Below, one piece after another: positions 6,502-13,653 of a stretch of DNA of 15,120 bases (positions within the stretch are counted from its first letter, which is position 1; each line of letters opens with the position of its first letter). The notes below the pieces were generated by a model. The model saw only the letters and a list, made by a program, of their open reading frames with translations. It was not told where the DNA came from and made no database searches. The stretch comes from CAZFER01 sp964517495 (GTDB lineage Bacteria > Hinthialibacterota > Hinthialibacteria > Hinthialibacterales > Hinthialibacteraceae): contig CAZFER010000106.1 in NCBI GenBank assembly GCA_964517495.1, forward strand, positions 1-15,120, written 5' to 3'. Position numbers and translations under genes: made by a program.

Positions 6502-6577
6502 TCATAAATCCTTTCAAACAAATCAAAGATGAATCAATTGGAATAAATCCTTTCAAATATTTTTATCGACCAAAAAA

Positions 6578-6587
6578 TTTATAAATT
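6578..6587 (+). promoter_or_regulatory. TATA element, probably for the 43-residue membrane protein
   Basis: TTTATAAATT follows an A-rich CAAAAAA stretch. Transcription would begin near 6610, giving a leader of about 65 bases that contains the TTCCGTGACGGAA palindrome and a G-rich Shine-Dalgarno. Confidence 0.45.
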
Positions 6588-6649
6588 CCACCTCATTTAC
6601 CTCTTTCCAGTCACAAATCAAATTGGCTGGGCTTGGTGTTTCCTGACCA

Positions 6650-6662
6650 TTCCGTGACGGAA
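6650..6662. promoter_or_regulatory. 13-base palindrome, possible operator
   Basis: TTCCGT-G-ACGGAA is perfectly symmetrical about one base and overlaps the beginning of the ribosome binding site of the gene at 6677. A repressor or an RNA hairpin here could control translation or transcription of that gene. Confidence 0.4.
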
Positions 6663-6676
6663 AGGGGGGGATGCAT

Positions 6677-6808
6677 ATGGATTGTTCCTACCTTGAACAA
6701 GCTTTGCTGAACCTGCAAATCTTTGCAGCAGAACACCCCATACTGGCGTTATTCATCGCAGTTGCGTTGTATAAGTGGATCACGTCGGGAAACAACAAGG
6801 GATGCTAA
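6677..6808 (+). CDS. Small single-span membrane protein (43 residues)
   Basis: A strong purine-rich ribosome binding site (AAAGGGGGG) lies 6 bases before the ATG; an in-frame ATG two codons earlier is the alternative. The product begins MDCSYLEQALLNLQIFAAEH. It has one hydrophobic span, PILALFIAVALYKWI (about residues 21-35), and a short polar tail ending GNNKGC. This layout is typical of tiny membrane proteins of plasmids or phages, and no family is recognised. Support comes from the strong RBS, the upstream TATA element and the paired hairpins immediately after the stop. Confidence 0.55.
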   Translation: MDCSYLEQALLNLQIFAAEHPILALFIAVALYKWITSGNNKGC

Positions 6809-6854
6809 GGCATCCAATGCTTAGCCGGAGGGAGAAGTAATTTCTCCCTCTTTC
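6803..6854 (+). terminator. Tandem hairpins after the 43-residue gene
   Basis: The first hairpin, GCTAA(G)GCAT-CCA-ATGCTTAGC (6804-6825), overlaps the stop codon. The second, GAGGGAGAA (6828-6836) with TTCTCCCTC (6842-6850), has a 5-base loop and is followed by TTTC. Together they look like a terminator, or mRNA-protecting stem-loops. Confidence 0.6.
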
Positions 6855-6990
6855 ATCCTTACTCAACAAGATGCCCAATACCGATACCAACAGTTTGTCT
6901 CTTACTCATGAAGTAAACAATAATCTCGAAGGTGTTTAAAGTTGTTATGAAACTTAAATCAAAAATTTAAAACCTATGGAGGTACCAGAA

Positions 6991-7326
6991 ATGAACCAAC
7001 CCGAAATCAGTTATCAGCACGGCACGTGCCGTGCTGCAGTATTTGTGAACAACGTGCGTATGAACGGAAAAGAAGTGCCCATTCGAAAAGTAAACATGTC
7101 AAAGCGTTACAAAGACCGTGATGGTCAATGGAAGAATTTTACATCCTTGGATGTCAATGATATTCCCAAGATGATCATGGCGTTGACCAGCGCATATATG
7201 CACTTAACACGTAGCCATGCAAATACTGGAAACAACACAGCGTACAATATGGGCACGAATGGGGGACAACAATCCACTTCCATGCAGTATGATCAAAGTA
7301 ACGTAGAATATGAGACCGTTCATTAG
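6991..7326 (+). CDS. Small conserved hypothetical protein with a KRYKDRDGQWKNFTSLDVNDIPK core
   Basis: A perfect GGAGGT (6978-6983), 7 bases before ATG 6991, fixes the start; an in-frame ATG at 6976 lies in that signal. The product has 111 residues. The core (about residues 12-65) alternates short beta strands (CRAAVFVNNV, IRKVNMSKRYKD) with a Trp-containing turn and a helix (DIPKMIMALTSAYMHL). The tail is Asn/Gln/Gly-rich and probably disordered. I recall similar small proteins on archaeal and bacterial plasmids and genomic islands, without an assigned role. The strand order vaguely resembles PC4-like single-stranded DNA-binding domains, a weak comparison. The strong RBS suggests high expression. 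It lies next to the replication module. Confidence 0.7.
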   Translation: MNQPEISYQHGTCRAAVFVNNVRMNGKEVPIRKVNMSKRYKDRDGQWKNFTSLDVNDIPKMIMALTSAYMHLTRSHANTGNNTAYNMGTNGGQQSTSMQYDQSNVEYETVH

Positions 7327-7351
7327 TTCCCATAGTGGAGAAAATCCTCCT

Positions 7352-7387
7352 AGATGTTGGATCGATCAGTCTCCACATCTTTTTTTA
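7352..7387 (+). terminator. Hairpin and poly-T terminator
   Basis: AGATGT(T)GGA (7352-7361) pairs with TCCACATCT (7372-7380) and is followed by seven T residues. It lies 26 bases after the stop of the small conserved gene. A second small hairpin (GGAG-AAAATC-CTCC) stands just before it. Confidence 0.7.
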
Positions 7388-7465
7388 TTTATGTGAGGAG
7401 GCATTGTATTCACCCTGGAGTGAAAGAACATAGGTAAAGTTCAGTCATGCTAAAGCGATTTGTTA

Positions 7466-7570
7466 ATGGATTCATGGTTTTTCTTTTTGATTTTGACGAT
7501 TTCTACCATTGGTATATACAAGGTATTTGTAATTGATTCAACAATGATGCAATTCGCCGTTATTCAATAA
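7466..7570 (+). CDS. Possible 34-residue hydrophobic peptide
   Basis: An ATG frame here encodes MDSWFFFLILTISTIGIYKV followed by FVIDSTMMQFAVIQ, with one clear hydrophobic span. No ribosome binding site or TATA element at the right distance is seen, so the evidence is only the composition. An overlapping 29-codon frame from 7447 is equally open. Otherwise 7388-7580 holds nothing I can name. Confidence 0.25.
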   Translation: MDSWFFFLILTISTIGIYKVFVIDSTMMQFAVIQ

Positions 7571-7584
7571 CAAATACGTTGCCA

Positions 7585-7599
7585 CGAAAGCTTTATAAA
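7585..7599 (+). promoter_or_regulatory. BRE-TATA promoter of the 62-residue gene
   Basis: CGAAAG (7585-7590) is directly followed by TTTATAAA (7592-7599). This is close to the archaeal consensus of a BRE upstream of a TATA box. The TATA centre is about 28 bases before ATG 7624, so the transcript should be leaderless. Confidence 0.7.
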
Positions 7600-7623
7600 C
7601 AATAAATTGTTGATATACAAGAA

Positions 7624-7812
7624 ATGATTCCACGACAATTACCGGGACCAAAATTGGATTGGCATACCTTGATGAGAAAACGTAACGATTTGCTTACCTT
7701 AAAAAGAAATCTATCAAAAGATGGACCACACGATACGTTTTTATCCGAACGCATCGAAGCCGAACTTCGAGATGTTGAACGTCAACTCTTTCTCCCATAT
7801 GGCAATCCTTAA
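7624..7812 (+). CDS. Small helical protein (62 residues), unknown
   Basis: This is a short, highly charged and mostly helical product: PGPKLDWHTLMRKRNDLLTLKR, then FLSERIEAELRDVERQLFLP. It probably forms a two-helix hairpin or a dimer. No family is recognised. Shine-Dalgarno sequence is absent, but a well-formed BRE/TATA promoter sits at leaderless distance from the ATG, which is the main reason to accept the gene. It stands alone between a terminator upstream and a converging membrane-protein gene downstream. Confidence 0.6.
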   Translation: MIPRQLPGPKLDWHTLMRKRNDLLTLKRNLSKDGPHDTFLSERIEAELRDVERQLFLPYGNP

Positions 7813-7894
7813 GAAGTTACTAATCCGGCTACCCTGAAAGTGACAAGCAGATTACGGATTCTCTTGAAAAACAGGGAATTTTGCACAAACAGTG

Positions 7895-9097
7895 TCACCC
7901 ATTAACTGGCCGGGGTAATATAATATCTTCTTTGTAATCTCGGGTAATCATTTCCATGAGTTTACTTTTGGCTGTACGCATGCTTTTAAGCAAGGATTCT
8001 GTTGCCCGTTCGTGATCCAAAGATTTATGTACCCACCGAATTGCATCTTTCACACGCCCCAAGTTTAAACTCTGCGCACAACGCTTGAGATAATACTCCA
8101 GCGTATCCAGATGACTCTTAATTTGTTCTTCAGATCTTTCTGATTGCCATTCACTACGAATTCTCTTCGTCTCATCACGAATACGGTTTTGCAAGCTAGT
8201 TTTTTCATCACCGTTTAAGCCGTTATACAGGGACTGAAGTTTTCGATACATCGAATAATCACCTTTAATGAGGTTTTTATCCAATTCCTTCAATCGTGAC
8301 ATTTCTAATTTGAGAACATGGGTTTTGGGAAGAATACTTTGCATCTTTTTTGCCACAAATAGACGCACTTGAGGATGATCACCATAGTGCTTCAAGACAT
8401 CTTCAACTTGTTCTAAATCTTGAATAATTTCGCTGCTTTGTTTGCATTCCTTCGACGACAATTCATTCAAAACCGATTTGGTTGCCTGCAAGGCTTGTTT
8501 ATCATTGGAACGATCCGACAGTTTTTTTTGCATTTTCTTAACTGAGGCTGTTTCTTTTAAATTTTCCACAGCATCCATCGCTTTGGATGCTGATCCTTTA
8601 AACAGGAGATGTCCTGTATGCCACAAAGAATACACAAACGCGATGACAGGAACGATGCTCAACCATGGAATACGCTGAAGCACAGCAAACAGCATATCAG
8701 GAGCCAATGCTCCAAGAGAAAAATAAATCACCAAAACTGTGAGTGAAGATGCCAAACCATGACTGGCTCCGATACGGTGAAGAAATCCAAACAAGGTCAT
8801 GCCTACAACAATTAGGAGCAGTGCTCCCGCAACCGGACCAAAAGACTTCAAATTAAATCCCAATTGGGATTCAGCTATTGTTAAAGCGAGTGCCAACACC
8901 ACTCCAATTCCATTAATCATGAATTGCCCACTTTTGCCTGGAAACCGCTTTTCCAATGCAACTCGTGCAACTCCGTGAAACAAAAACAGGTAAATCAAGA
9001 GATCTATAAATGTCGCGTATGAATCATAAAGTTTCGCAATGTTAAGGGATTGGATGGGGCTGAACAGATATTCCAAATTGATTTCAGTCGGTTTCAT
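7895..9097 (-). CDS. Five-span membrane protein with long cytoplasmic coiled coil
   Basis: In this 400-residue protein the N-terminal part has five hydrophobic spans: about residues 29-46, 60-77, 86-106, 115-135 and 144-166. The remainder (about 170-395) is almost wholly helical and charged, with Lys/Glu/Gln-rich stretches such as KETASVKKMQKKLSDR and ETKRIRSEWQSERSEEQIKS, so it is a likely cytoplasmic coiled-coil or helical-bundle domain. It has no signal peptide, catalytic motif or family I recognise. The ATG at 9097 lacks a Shine-Dalgarno but has a BRE/TATA pair at leaderless distance. It could be a membrane anchor or scaffold. It belongs by promoter type and base composition to the archaeal-like central block, not to the AT-rich genes upstream. 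Confidence 0.75.
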   Translation of the reverse strand: MKPTEINLEYLFSPIQSLNIAKLYDSYATFIDLLIYLFLFHGVARVALEKRFPGKSGQFMINGIGVVLALALTIAESQLGFNLKSFGPVAGALLLIVVGMTLFGFLHRIGASHGLASSLTVLVIYFSLGALAPDMLFAVLQRIPWLSIVPVIAFVYSLWHTGHLLFKGSASKAMDAVENLKETASVKKMQKKLSDRSNDKQALQATKSVLNELSSKECKQSSEIIQDLEQVEDVLKHYGDHPQVRLFVAKKMQSILPKTHVLKLEMSRLKELDKNLIKGDYSMYRKLQSLYNGLNGDEKTSLQNRIRDETKRIRSEWQSERSEEQIKSHLDTLEYYLKRCAQSLNLGRVKDAIRWVHKSLDHERATESLLKSMRTAKSKLMEMITRDYKEDIILPRPVNG

Positions 9098-9120
9098 AAT
9101 GAAATCAATAGTAATTAGAG

Positions 9121-9134
9121 TTTATAACGTTTCG
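9121..9134 (-). promoter_or_regulatory. BRE-TATA promoter of the membrane/coiled-coil gene
   Basis: On the minus strand CGAAAC (9134-9129) is followed by TTATAAA (9127-9121). The TATA centre is 27 bases before the A of ATG 9097, which matches an archaeal leaderless promoter. Confidence 0.7.
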
Positions 9135-9190
9135 CACTTTAACACAATAATTAAAAGCTCAATTGTATTTGGAAAGAAAGAGAAGAGGCA

Positions 9191-9209
9191 TATATTTTAT
9201 TAAAATATA
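9191..9209. terminator. AT palindrome after the transglutaminase-like gene
   Basis: TATATTTTA (9191-9199) and TAAAATATA (9201-9209) form a perfect 9-base palindrome around one base, 11 bases beyond the stop of the - strand gene. It may end transcription of that gene and marks the edge of the AT-rich island. Confidence 0.4.
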
Positions 9210-9219
9210 ATGAATCAAT

Positions 9220-11019
9220 CTATATTTCAGAAATCTGACTTTTGCTATCTTCATTTAATATTCCAAGAATATCGAATGCATCAATATTAATATAATTCAG
9301 TAAACTCTTAAATGGTATACTTTTTGTTGATAAATCCATTAATGCTCGTATTAAGTCATTTTCCTGTATTGAGGATGACATTCTTTCTCTGGCATATTTT
9401 TCAGATATCCATTTACACCTGTTATATTTCATAGATAGTTTTAATGCTTTATTATTATCTTTTGGCTCCACATAATCAAATATTTGCTTTTGAATATCTT
9501 CAACCTTTTTATCTATTTCACATAATACTTTTTTAATTATAGGTCCTTGTGTGTAGACAACGCCATAGAATATATGACTGACTTCAACTAATTTCCTTTT
9601 TTTGTTTTTTGCAAATTTATGAGCTTCAGTAAATATTCGTTTGACTATATCACTACAAGGAGATTCTAAGGGATATAGATTATCTGGTTTTGAGCGACAT
9701 GCGGATATATCAATTGCATAAATCTGCTTTCCTTTGTTAATAATTCTTATTGCTTTCATCAAAGCCTGATCGTAAGATATATTTCTGTTATTCATTTTTG
9801 TGCAACCAATACAATCAAGGGCAAGCATTTGCTTTTCATTTATACATTTTTTAATATATTCTGTATTTGATATAATGGGCAAAGTTCCTGATTTCGTACT
9901 CTTCCAACAAGCAACGAGCGAATGCTTGGGCAACTGATTATGATCAAGATCGAAAATAAGCAATGGAGATAAATGAATGTTTTCAAACAATCCACAAAAA
10001 AGTAGTGATATATCTAGGCATGTAGCACGTTGTAAATGAAAAATTATCTGAGGTGAACGTATTGTCTGATATTTATCATCAGCAATAACTGGGAAATCAT
10101 AATGCATAGACAATTTGTCTTTTATGTAATTGTAAATTGATTTAAGTATAATCTTTTCAGCATTTGGATAATATGAAGTGTTGATATCGTAATATGAATC
10201 ATATTTATTGGATAATAATGATAAATATAAACGGGATTCATGAATAATTTGTTCGACTATTGAATCATTAGGTAAAGAGTACAAGGAAATAATCTTTTTC
10301 AACTTTTTATCAAAAGGGTAATCCCAAAAACCGAGTATATTTATAGGGATTCTTTTTTCATTAATTGTTCCATTAATATTATGACATATTATAAGGTATG
10401 ATTTTTCTGCAATTAGTTTAGATTCAAGATATTCTCTCTTTATTTTTAGATCATTCAATAATACTTTATATTCTGAATGTGCCATTATCTCTGGTACATT
10501 TATGATTGTTTGATCAAGTATTTTATTAATGTACAGATAAATATTGAATTCTTTTGATTTATTTTTTCCAATGTTTAATACCTTTATATAACTTATTATT
10601 TGAAAGTTTGAGGTAATTACTGCATAGTTAAATATTGATAAGTATTCACCAAAGAGGAATAATTCTGAAGTATAATCGTGATACCAAGATTGAGGCACAA
10701 TAACAAATGATAAATCTTTAATTCTATACAGTTCACCATATTTCAAATCCGTCCATTGTTTAATCTCAATATCATTAATGTAAAGCAATCTAAATCTGGT
10801 TGCCCTTATTTGTAATGTTCCTTTTATTAGTCTTAATTTAATATTTGTGGAATATATCTCAAAAGTATTTGATTTTATATTAAATATATTATTTATATTA
10901 TAACTGTTATTTGGATATATAACGATATTTGAACAATCTAATACTTCATATGAATCTTTAACGTATAATATAATACTTTGTGATTCAATCTTATGTAATG
11001 TTATTGTTATTATGCCCAC
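9220..11019 (-). CDS. Transglutaminase-like protein with N-terminal FHA/Ig-like regions and C-terminal Clp_N-like repeat
   Basis: This is a 599-residue protein. Residues about 50-110 resemble an FHA-like beta sandwich (INDIEIKQW, then YGELYRIKDLSFVIVP). Residues 125-235 look like an Ig-type beta domain. The next part has the transglutaminase-like arrangement: RATCLDISLLFCGLFE (Cys 334), KHSLVACW (His 366) and LALDCIG (Asp 402), followed by YAIDISACRS. The same arrangement precedes helicase domains in large DUF4011/DUF3320-type bacterial proteins. Residues 455-590 read like two Clp_N repeats (ARERMSSSIQENDLIRALMD; LLNYINIDAFDILGIL). A peptidase or amide-processing role is possible, with the Clp_N tail as an adaptor. 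The start is GTG 3 bases after the TPR stop, and no RBS is seen. GC is far below that of the flanks, suggesting transfer. Confidence 0.7.
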   Translation of the reverse strand: MGIITITLHKIESQSIILYVKDSYEVLDCSNIVIYPNNSYNINNIFNIKSNTFEIYSTNIKLRLIKGTLQIRATRFRLLYINDIEIKQWTDLKYGELYRIKDLSFVIVPQSWYHDYTSELFLFGEYLSIFNYAVITSNFQIISYIKVLNIGKNKSKEFNIYLYINKILDQTIINVPEIMAHSEYKVLLNDLKIKREYLESKLIAEKSYLIICHNINGTINEKRIPINILGFWDYPFDKKLKKIISLYSLPNDSIVEQIIHESRLYLSLLSNKYDSYYDINTSYYPNAEKIILKSIYNYIKDKLSMHYDFPVIADDKYQTIRSPQIIFHLQRATCLDISLLFCGLFENIHLSPLLIFDLDHNQLPKHSLVACWKSTKSGTLPIISNTEYIKKCINEKQMLALDCIGCTKMNNRNISYDQALMKAIRIINKGKQIYAIDISACRSKPDNLYPLESPCSDIVKRIFTEAHKFAKNKKRKLVEVSHIFYGVVYTQGPIIKKVLCEIDKKVEDIQKQIFDYVEPKDNNKALKLSMKYNRCKWISEKYARERMSSSIQENDLIRALMDLSTKSIPFKSLLNYINIDAFDILGILNEDSKSQISEI

Positions 11020-11022
11020 ATA

Positions 11023-11682
11023 TTATTGTAATGATTTACAGTAATCAAGATATTTAGCGGAATACTGATGATGTGGATCAATTGTTAATACTTTTTCAAA
11101 ACATTTTATTGTATCATTTATATTAGATAATGCCACTAAACAACATCCCTTATTATTCAAAGCATGTGTAGAATAGGAATCAATATTTAAGGCTTTGTCA
11201 TAGCTCTCAATTGCCCCCTTGAAATTACCTAATTGATCTAAACAATCACCTTTGCATATCCATGCATTTTCATCTATAGGATAGGTTTGAATTGATTTGT
11301 TTAAAATGGGAATTGCTTGCTCGTATAGGCCATGAGAATAATATACCATAGCTCTTACAAACCATATATTTCTTAAAGAGGGATCAATATCTAATGCTTT
11401 GTTATAAAATAGTTTTGCCTCATCATGTTTTCTCATAAAGGTTAATTCTGTACTTTTGTTTAACAAGGCTTCACTATTATTGGGATCAATCTTTAGTATT
11501 AATTCAAAACAATTTAATGCTTCGTTATGGCTTTCAAAATATGAAAGTAGCAATCCTTTCAACCTTAATATTTCAATATTATTTGGTTGCAGAGAATAAG
11601 CGGCATTAAATGATTTCAGAGCATCGTCAAATTTTGATAAATAAAAATAAGATAATCCTAATAAATCGATATCAAGACGAAA
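11023..11682 (-). pseudogene. TPR-repeat protein, 5'-truncated
   Basis: The open frame runs from 11682 to the stop at 11023 (219 codons) and contains about six TPR units of 34 residues, such as NEALNCFELILKIDPNNSEA, NFKGAIESYDKALNIDSY and DTIKCFEKVLTIDPH. The first recognisable unit is LLGLSYFYLSKFDDALKSF, at about 11665-11600 on this strand. No start codon precedes it; the first possible start (TTG 11562) would cut the repeat array. A stop is met at 11685, so the N-terminus is missing. TPR arrays are protein-binding scaffolds. It lies 3 bases upstream of the transglutaminase-like gene and shares its AT-rich composition, so they were one operon. It could still be translated from the TTG, but loss of the true 5' end is more likely. 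Confidence 0.75.
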
Positions 11683-12115
11683 CTAGGTTATTACACAGAT
11701 ACGCCAAGTGGGCAAGGTGGTATAACGGAAATCAGTATCCCTTAGTTGAAGGTTCTGTTTCCAATAAATACGGAGATCCATTTGTTCTTAGGATTGAAAT
11801 AGGAACACATTTTCCTCATCAAGAACCACAACTTTACATTATGAGTCCAAGAAGGCTACCCAAATATGGCTCAGGATATGTGAACGATGAGGGTGTTCTC
11901 ATGCATTTCATACCCACGAGAATGGGCCAAATGGATTGGTTTCAATTTGTCATACTTCGGGTTGGAATCCATCGATGACGCTCGTATCCGTCCTTTTCAG
12001 GGGAATCATTTGGATCAATGCATACGGCCTTCACCGCAGAACAGGCCGAGATTTATGTGACTGTATGGATACTTATTCACTGCAAGAAATAGCCAAAGGA
12101 AAAATCGCTTTGTAA
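11670..12115 (+). pseudogene. E2-like (ubiquitin-conjugating-fold) protein, 5'-truncated and frameshifted
   Basis: Frame 1 (about 11670-11895) encodes YQDETRLLHRYAKW, then a UBC/RWD-like strand pattern: DPFVLRIEIGTHFPHQEPQL and YIMSPRRLPKYGSG followed by a VNDEG turn. Around 11895-11925 homology moves to another frame (-1 relative). There the product continues NGPNGLVSICHTSGWNPSMT, then LVSVLFRGIIWINAYGLHRRTGRDL, ending at 12115. The ICH with Trp and Pro-Ser after it matches the active-site region of bacterial E2-like proteins encoded beside ThiF/E1-like genes (Cys codon 11948-11950). No native start is seen: an in-frame ATG at 11610 lies in sequence antisense to the TPR gene. It stands 34 bases before the E1-like gene. 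Confidence 0.7.
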
Positions 12116-12133
12116 ACAAGTAATAATATTATT

Positions 12134-12152
12134 AAAAGGAGAGTTGATCATG
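12134..12152 (+). promoter_or_regulatory. Ribosome binding site fixing the E1-like start
   Basis: AAAAGGAGAG (12134-12143) is 6 bases before ATG 12150. This excludes the TTG two codons upstream as start. Confidence 0.7.
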
Positions 12153-13594
12153 TTCGAAGACACAGATGGAATTCGCCGAATCATTAACAATGTGAATGAA
12201 GGCGAAGAAATCAGTCATAAACTGTCGATTGATCCAGAAACAGGAAAGTTGATGCCCAAATCTCCATACATATACCATGATAATCTGGTCAATGTAACGC
12301 AAGAAGATATTGGCTTAGCTCAACAACATAAAGACATCCAAACTCAAGTAGTTTTACAAGAATATGATTTTAAATCTTTAACAAATTCGTCTGATTGTAG
12401 TGACGTAATTTTATTCGGATCTCATGATGATAATACCGTGTTAAGCACTTTTTTAACACATAAGACTCGGAAAGGACAGTTCAAGAGAGTCATCGATGTT
12501 CAAAGTGTTGAAGTGCCAAGTTCAGGTGAACTAATTCAAATTTTTTATTCTATCAACGTCCAGAATCCAAAATCTAAATCTTCTTCATTTTTCCTTGAAG
12601 GTACTGGTTGGATCACGATAAGAGCATTTTTAAAAAGGGAATCCACCTTTGTGGAGTGCGACATACACGTTATTCCAGCTTGGGAGAATATCTATACAAG
12701 AAATCGCGGCATTCTTGAAACCGATACACTTGCAAACAAAACAGTGGCTATTGCTGGAATTGGCTCGTTCGGTTCAATCGTAGCGATTCAACTAGCCCAA
12801 GCAGGAATCTTTAATTTCATACTTATTGATCATGACCGCATGGAACCAGGAAATGTTATTCGTCATGCATGTGATCTCCGAGACACAGGAAGATACAAGA
12901 CCAAAGCTGTTCGTGATCGTATTCTTTCGATAAATCCCTATGCGAATGTTGAAACGTATGAGTTTGCGGTGAATTGGGAAAATTATGATTCGATCAAAAA
13001 TATCTGTGAGAATGCTGACCTGATTATTGACCTCGTGGACAATCAAGAAGCACGTATCGTGAGTAACAAGATATTTTTTGAAATCAATAAAACCTGTATT
13101 CGAGCTGGCTTTAAATAGAGCATGTGGGGGACAAGTCTTACGGACTCGTCCAAAAGAAACGCCCTGCTATGAATGTTTCCTATCAACAATCCAAAAACAG
13201 CAATCTTCATGTTGAAGAGTTAGAAAACCAAGTTGCTTATAGCGACCGACCATCTGTACCTGAACCAGGCCTGTACAACGATATTTACCCTATTACTCAG
13301 ATGGTGACAAAGCTTGCTATTCAAGAATTAATTCAAGGGAAAAATTCCACGTTGATGTCTCTGAATGAGGATTTAACAGCTCACTGGTATCTCTGGTTAA
13401 ACCGCCGCGAAAAAGGTACCGATTATGAGAATCTCGGACCGCTTCAAACCGAAGTGAATGGTATGCGTATCATGCGCTGGTATGGAGTAGGGTATGAGCG
13501 TAATCCTCTCTGTCCTGCCTGTGGTTCAGGAACTGGTTTAGAGCATTATGTTCGGATGAATGAAACAGAAGTGGAAGAACAAATACACTGTTAA
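12150..13594 (+). pseudogene. E1/ThiF-like ubiquitin-activating-type protein with two frameshifts
   Basis: The first part (12150-13116) has an N-terminal domain of about 190 residues I cannot name, then a ThiF/E1 Rossmann domain. It carries VAIAGIGSFGS (about 199-209), LIDHDRMEPGNVIRHACD (225-242), RYKTKAVRDRI and DLIIDLVDNQEAR. After IRAGFK an in-frame TAG (13116-13118) interrupts. Skipping one base restores RACGGQVLRTRPKETPCYEC (from 13117), exactly what follows in bacterial E1-like proteins. After about 13205 a second +1 shift restores ENQVAYSDRPSVPEPGL and the C-terminus, with CPAC (13511-13522). CYEC and CPAC probably bind one zinc. E1-like enzymes adenylate a ubiquitin-like protein and pass it to E2. 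Two +1 breaks 90 bases apart indicate pseudogenization or indel errors; corrected length is about 480 residues. Confidence 0.8.
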
Positions 13595-13653
13595 ATCATA
13601 GAGATTAATCAATTCATCGAAGTTAACTAAAACCTCGTTTGGGATATTTATTC

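Larger units (their letters stand above)
6502..6676. other. Intergenic region with direct repeats, promoter and a palindrome
   Basis: The region carries the 15-base direct repeat ATAAATCCTTTCAAA at 6504-6518 and 6543-6557 (39 bases between starts). It also has a TATA-like TTTATAAATT (6578-6587) and a near-perfect palindrome TTCCGTGACGGAA (6650-6662) right before the ribosome binding site of the next small gene. The repeats could be iterons or regulator sites. Confidence 0.5.

Noticed and set aside
6991..7326. Naming the protein as a PC4-type ssDNA-binding protein
   Set aside because: Only the rough strand order and a basic aromatic core agree; the diagnostic PC4 residues are not clear.
11610..11978. 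A 122-residue + strand protein starting at ATG 11610
   Set aside because: Its first 20 residues are antisense to the TPR repeats, and its last part is out of frame with the E2-like homology. It is an artefact of the junction and the frameshift.
13124..13594. A separate gene starting at GTG 13124
   Set aside because: Its first 27 residues are out of frame with the conserved RACGG...CYEC stretch, and the rest is the C-terminus of the E1-like protein. It is the end of the frameshifted gene.
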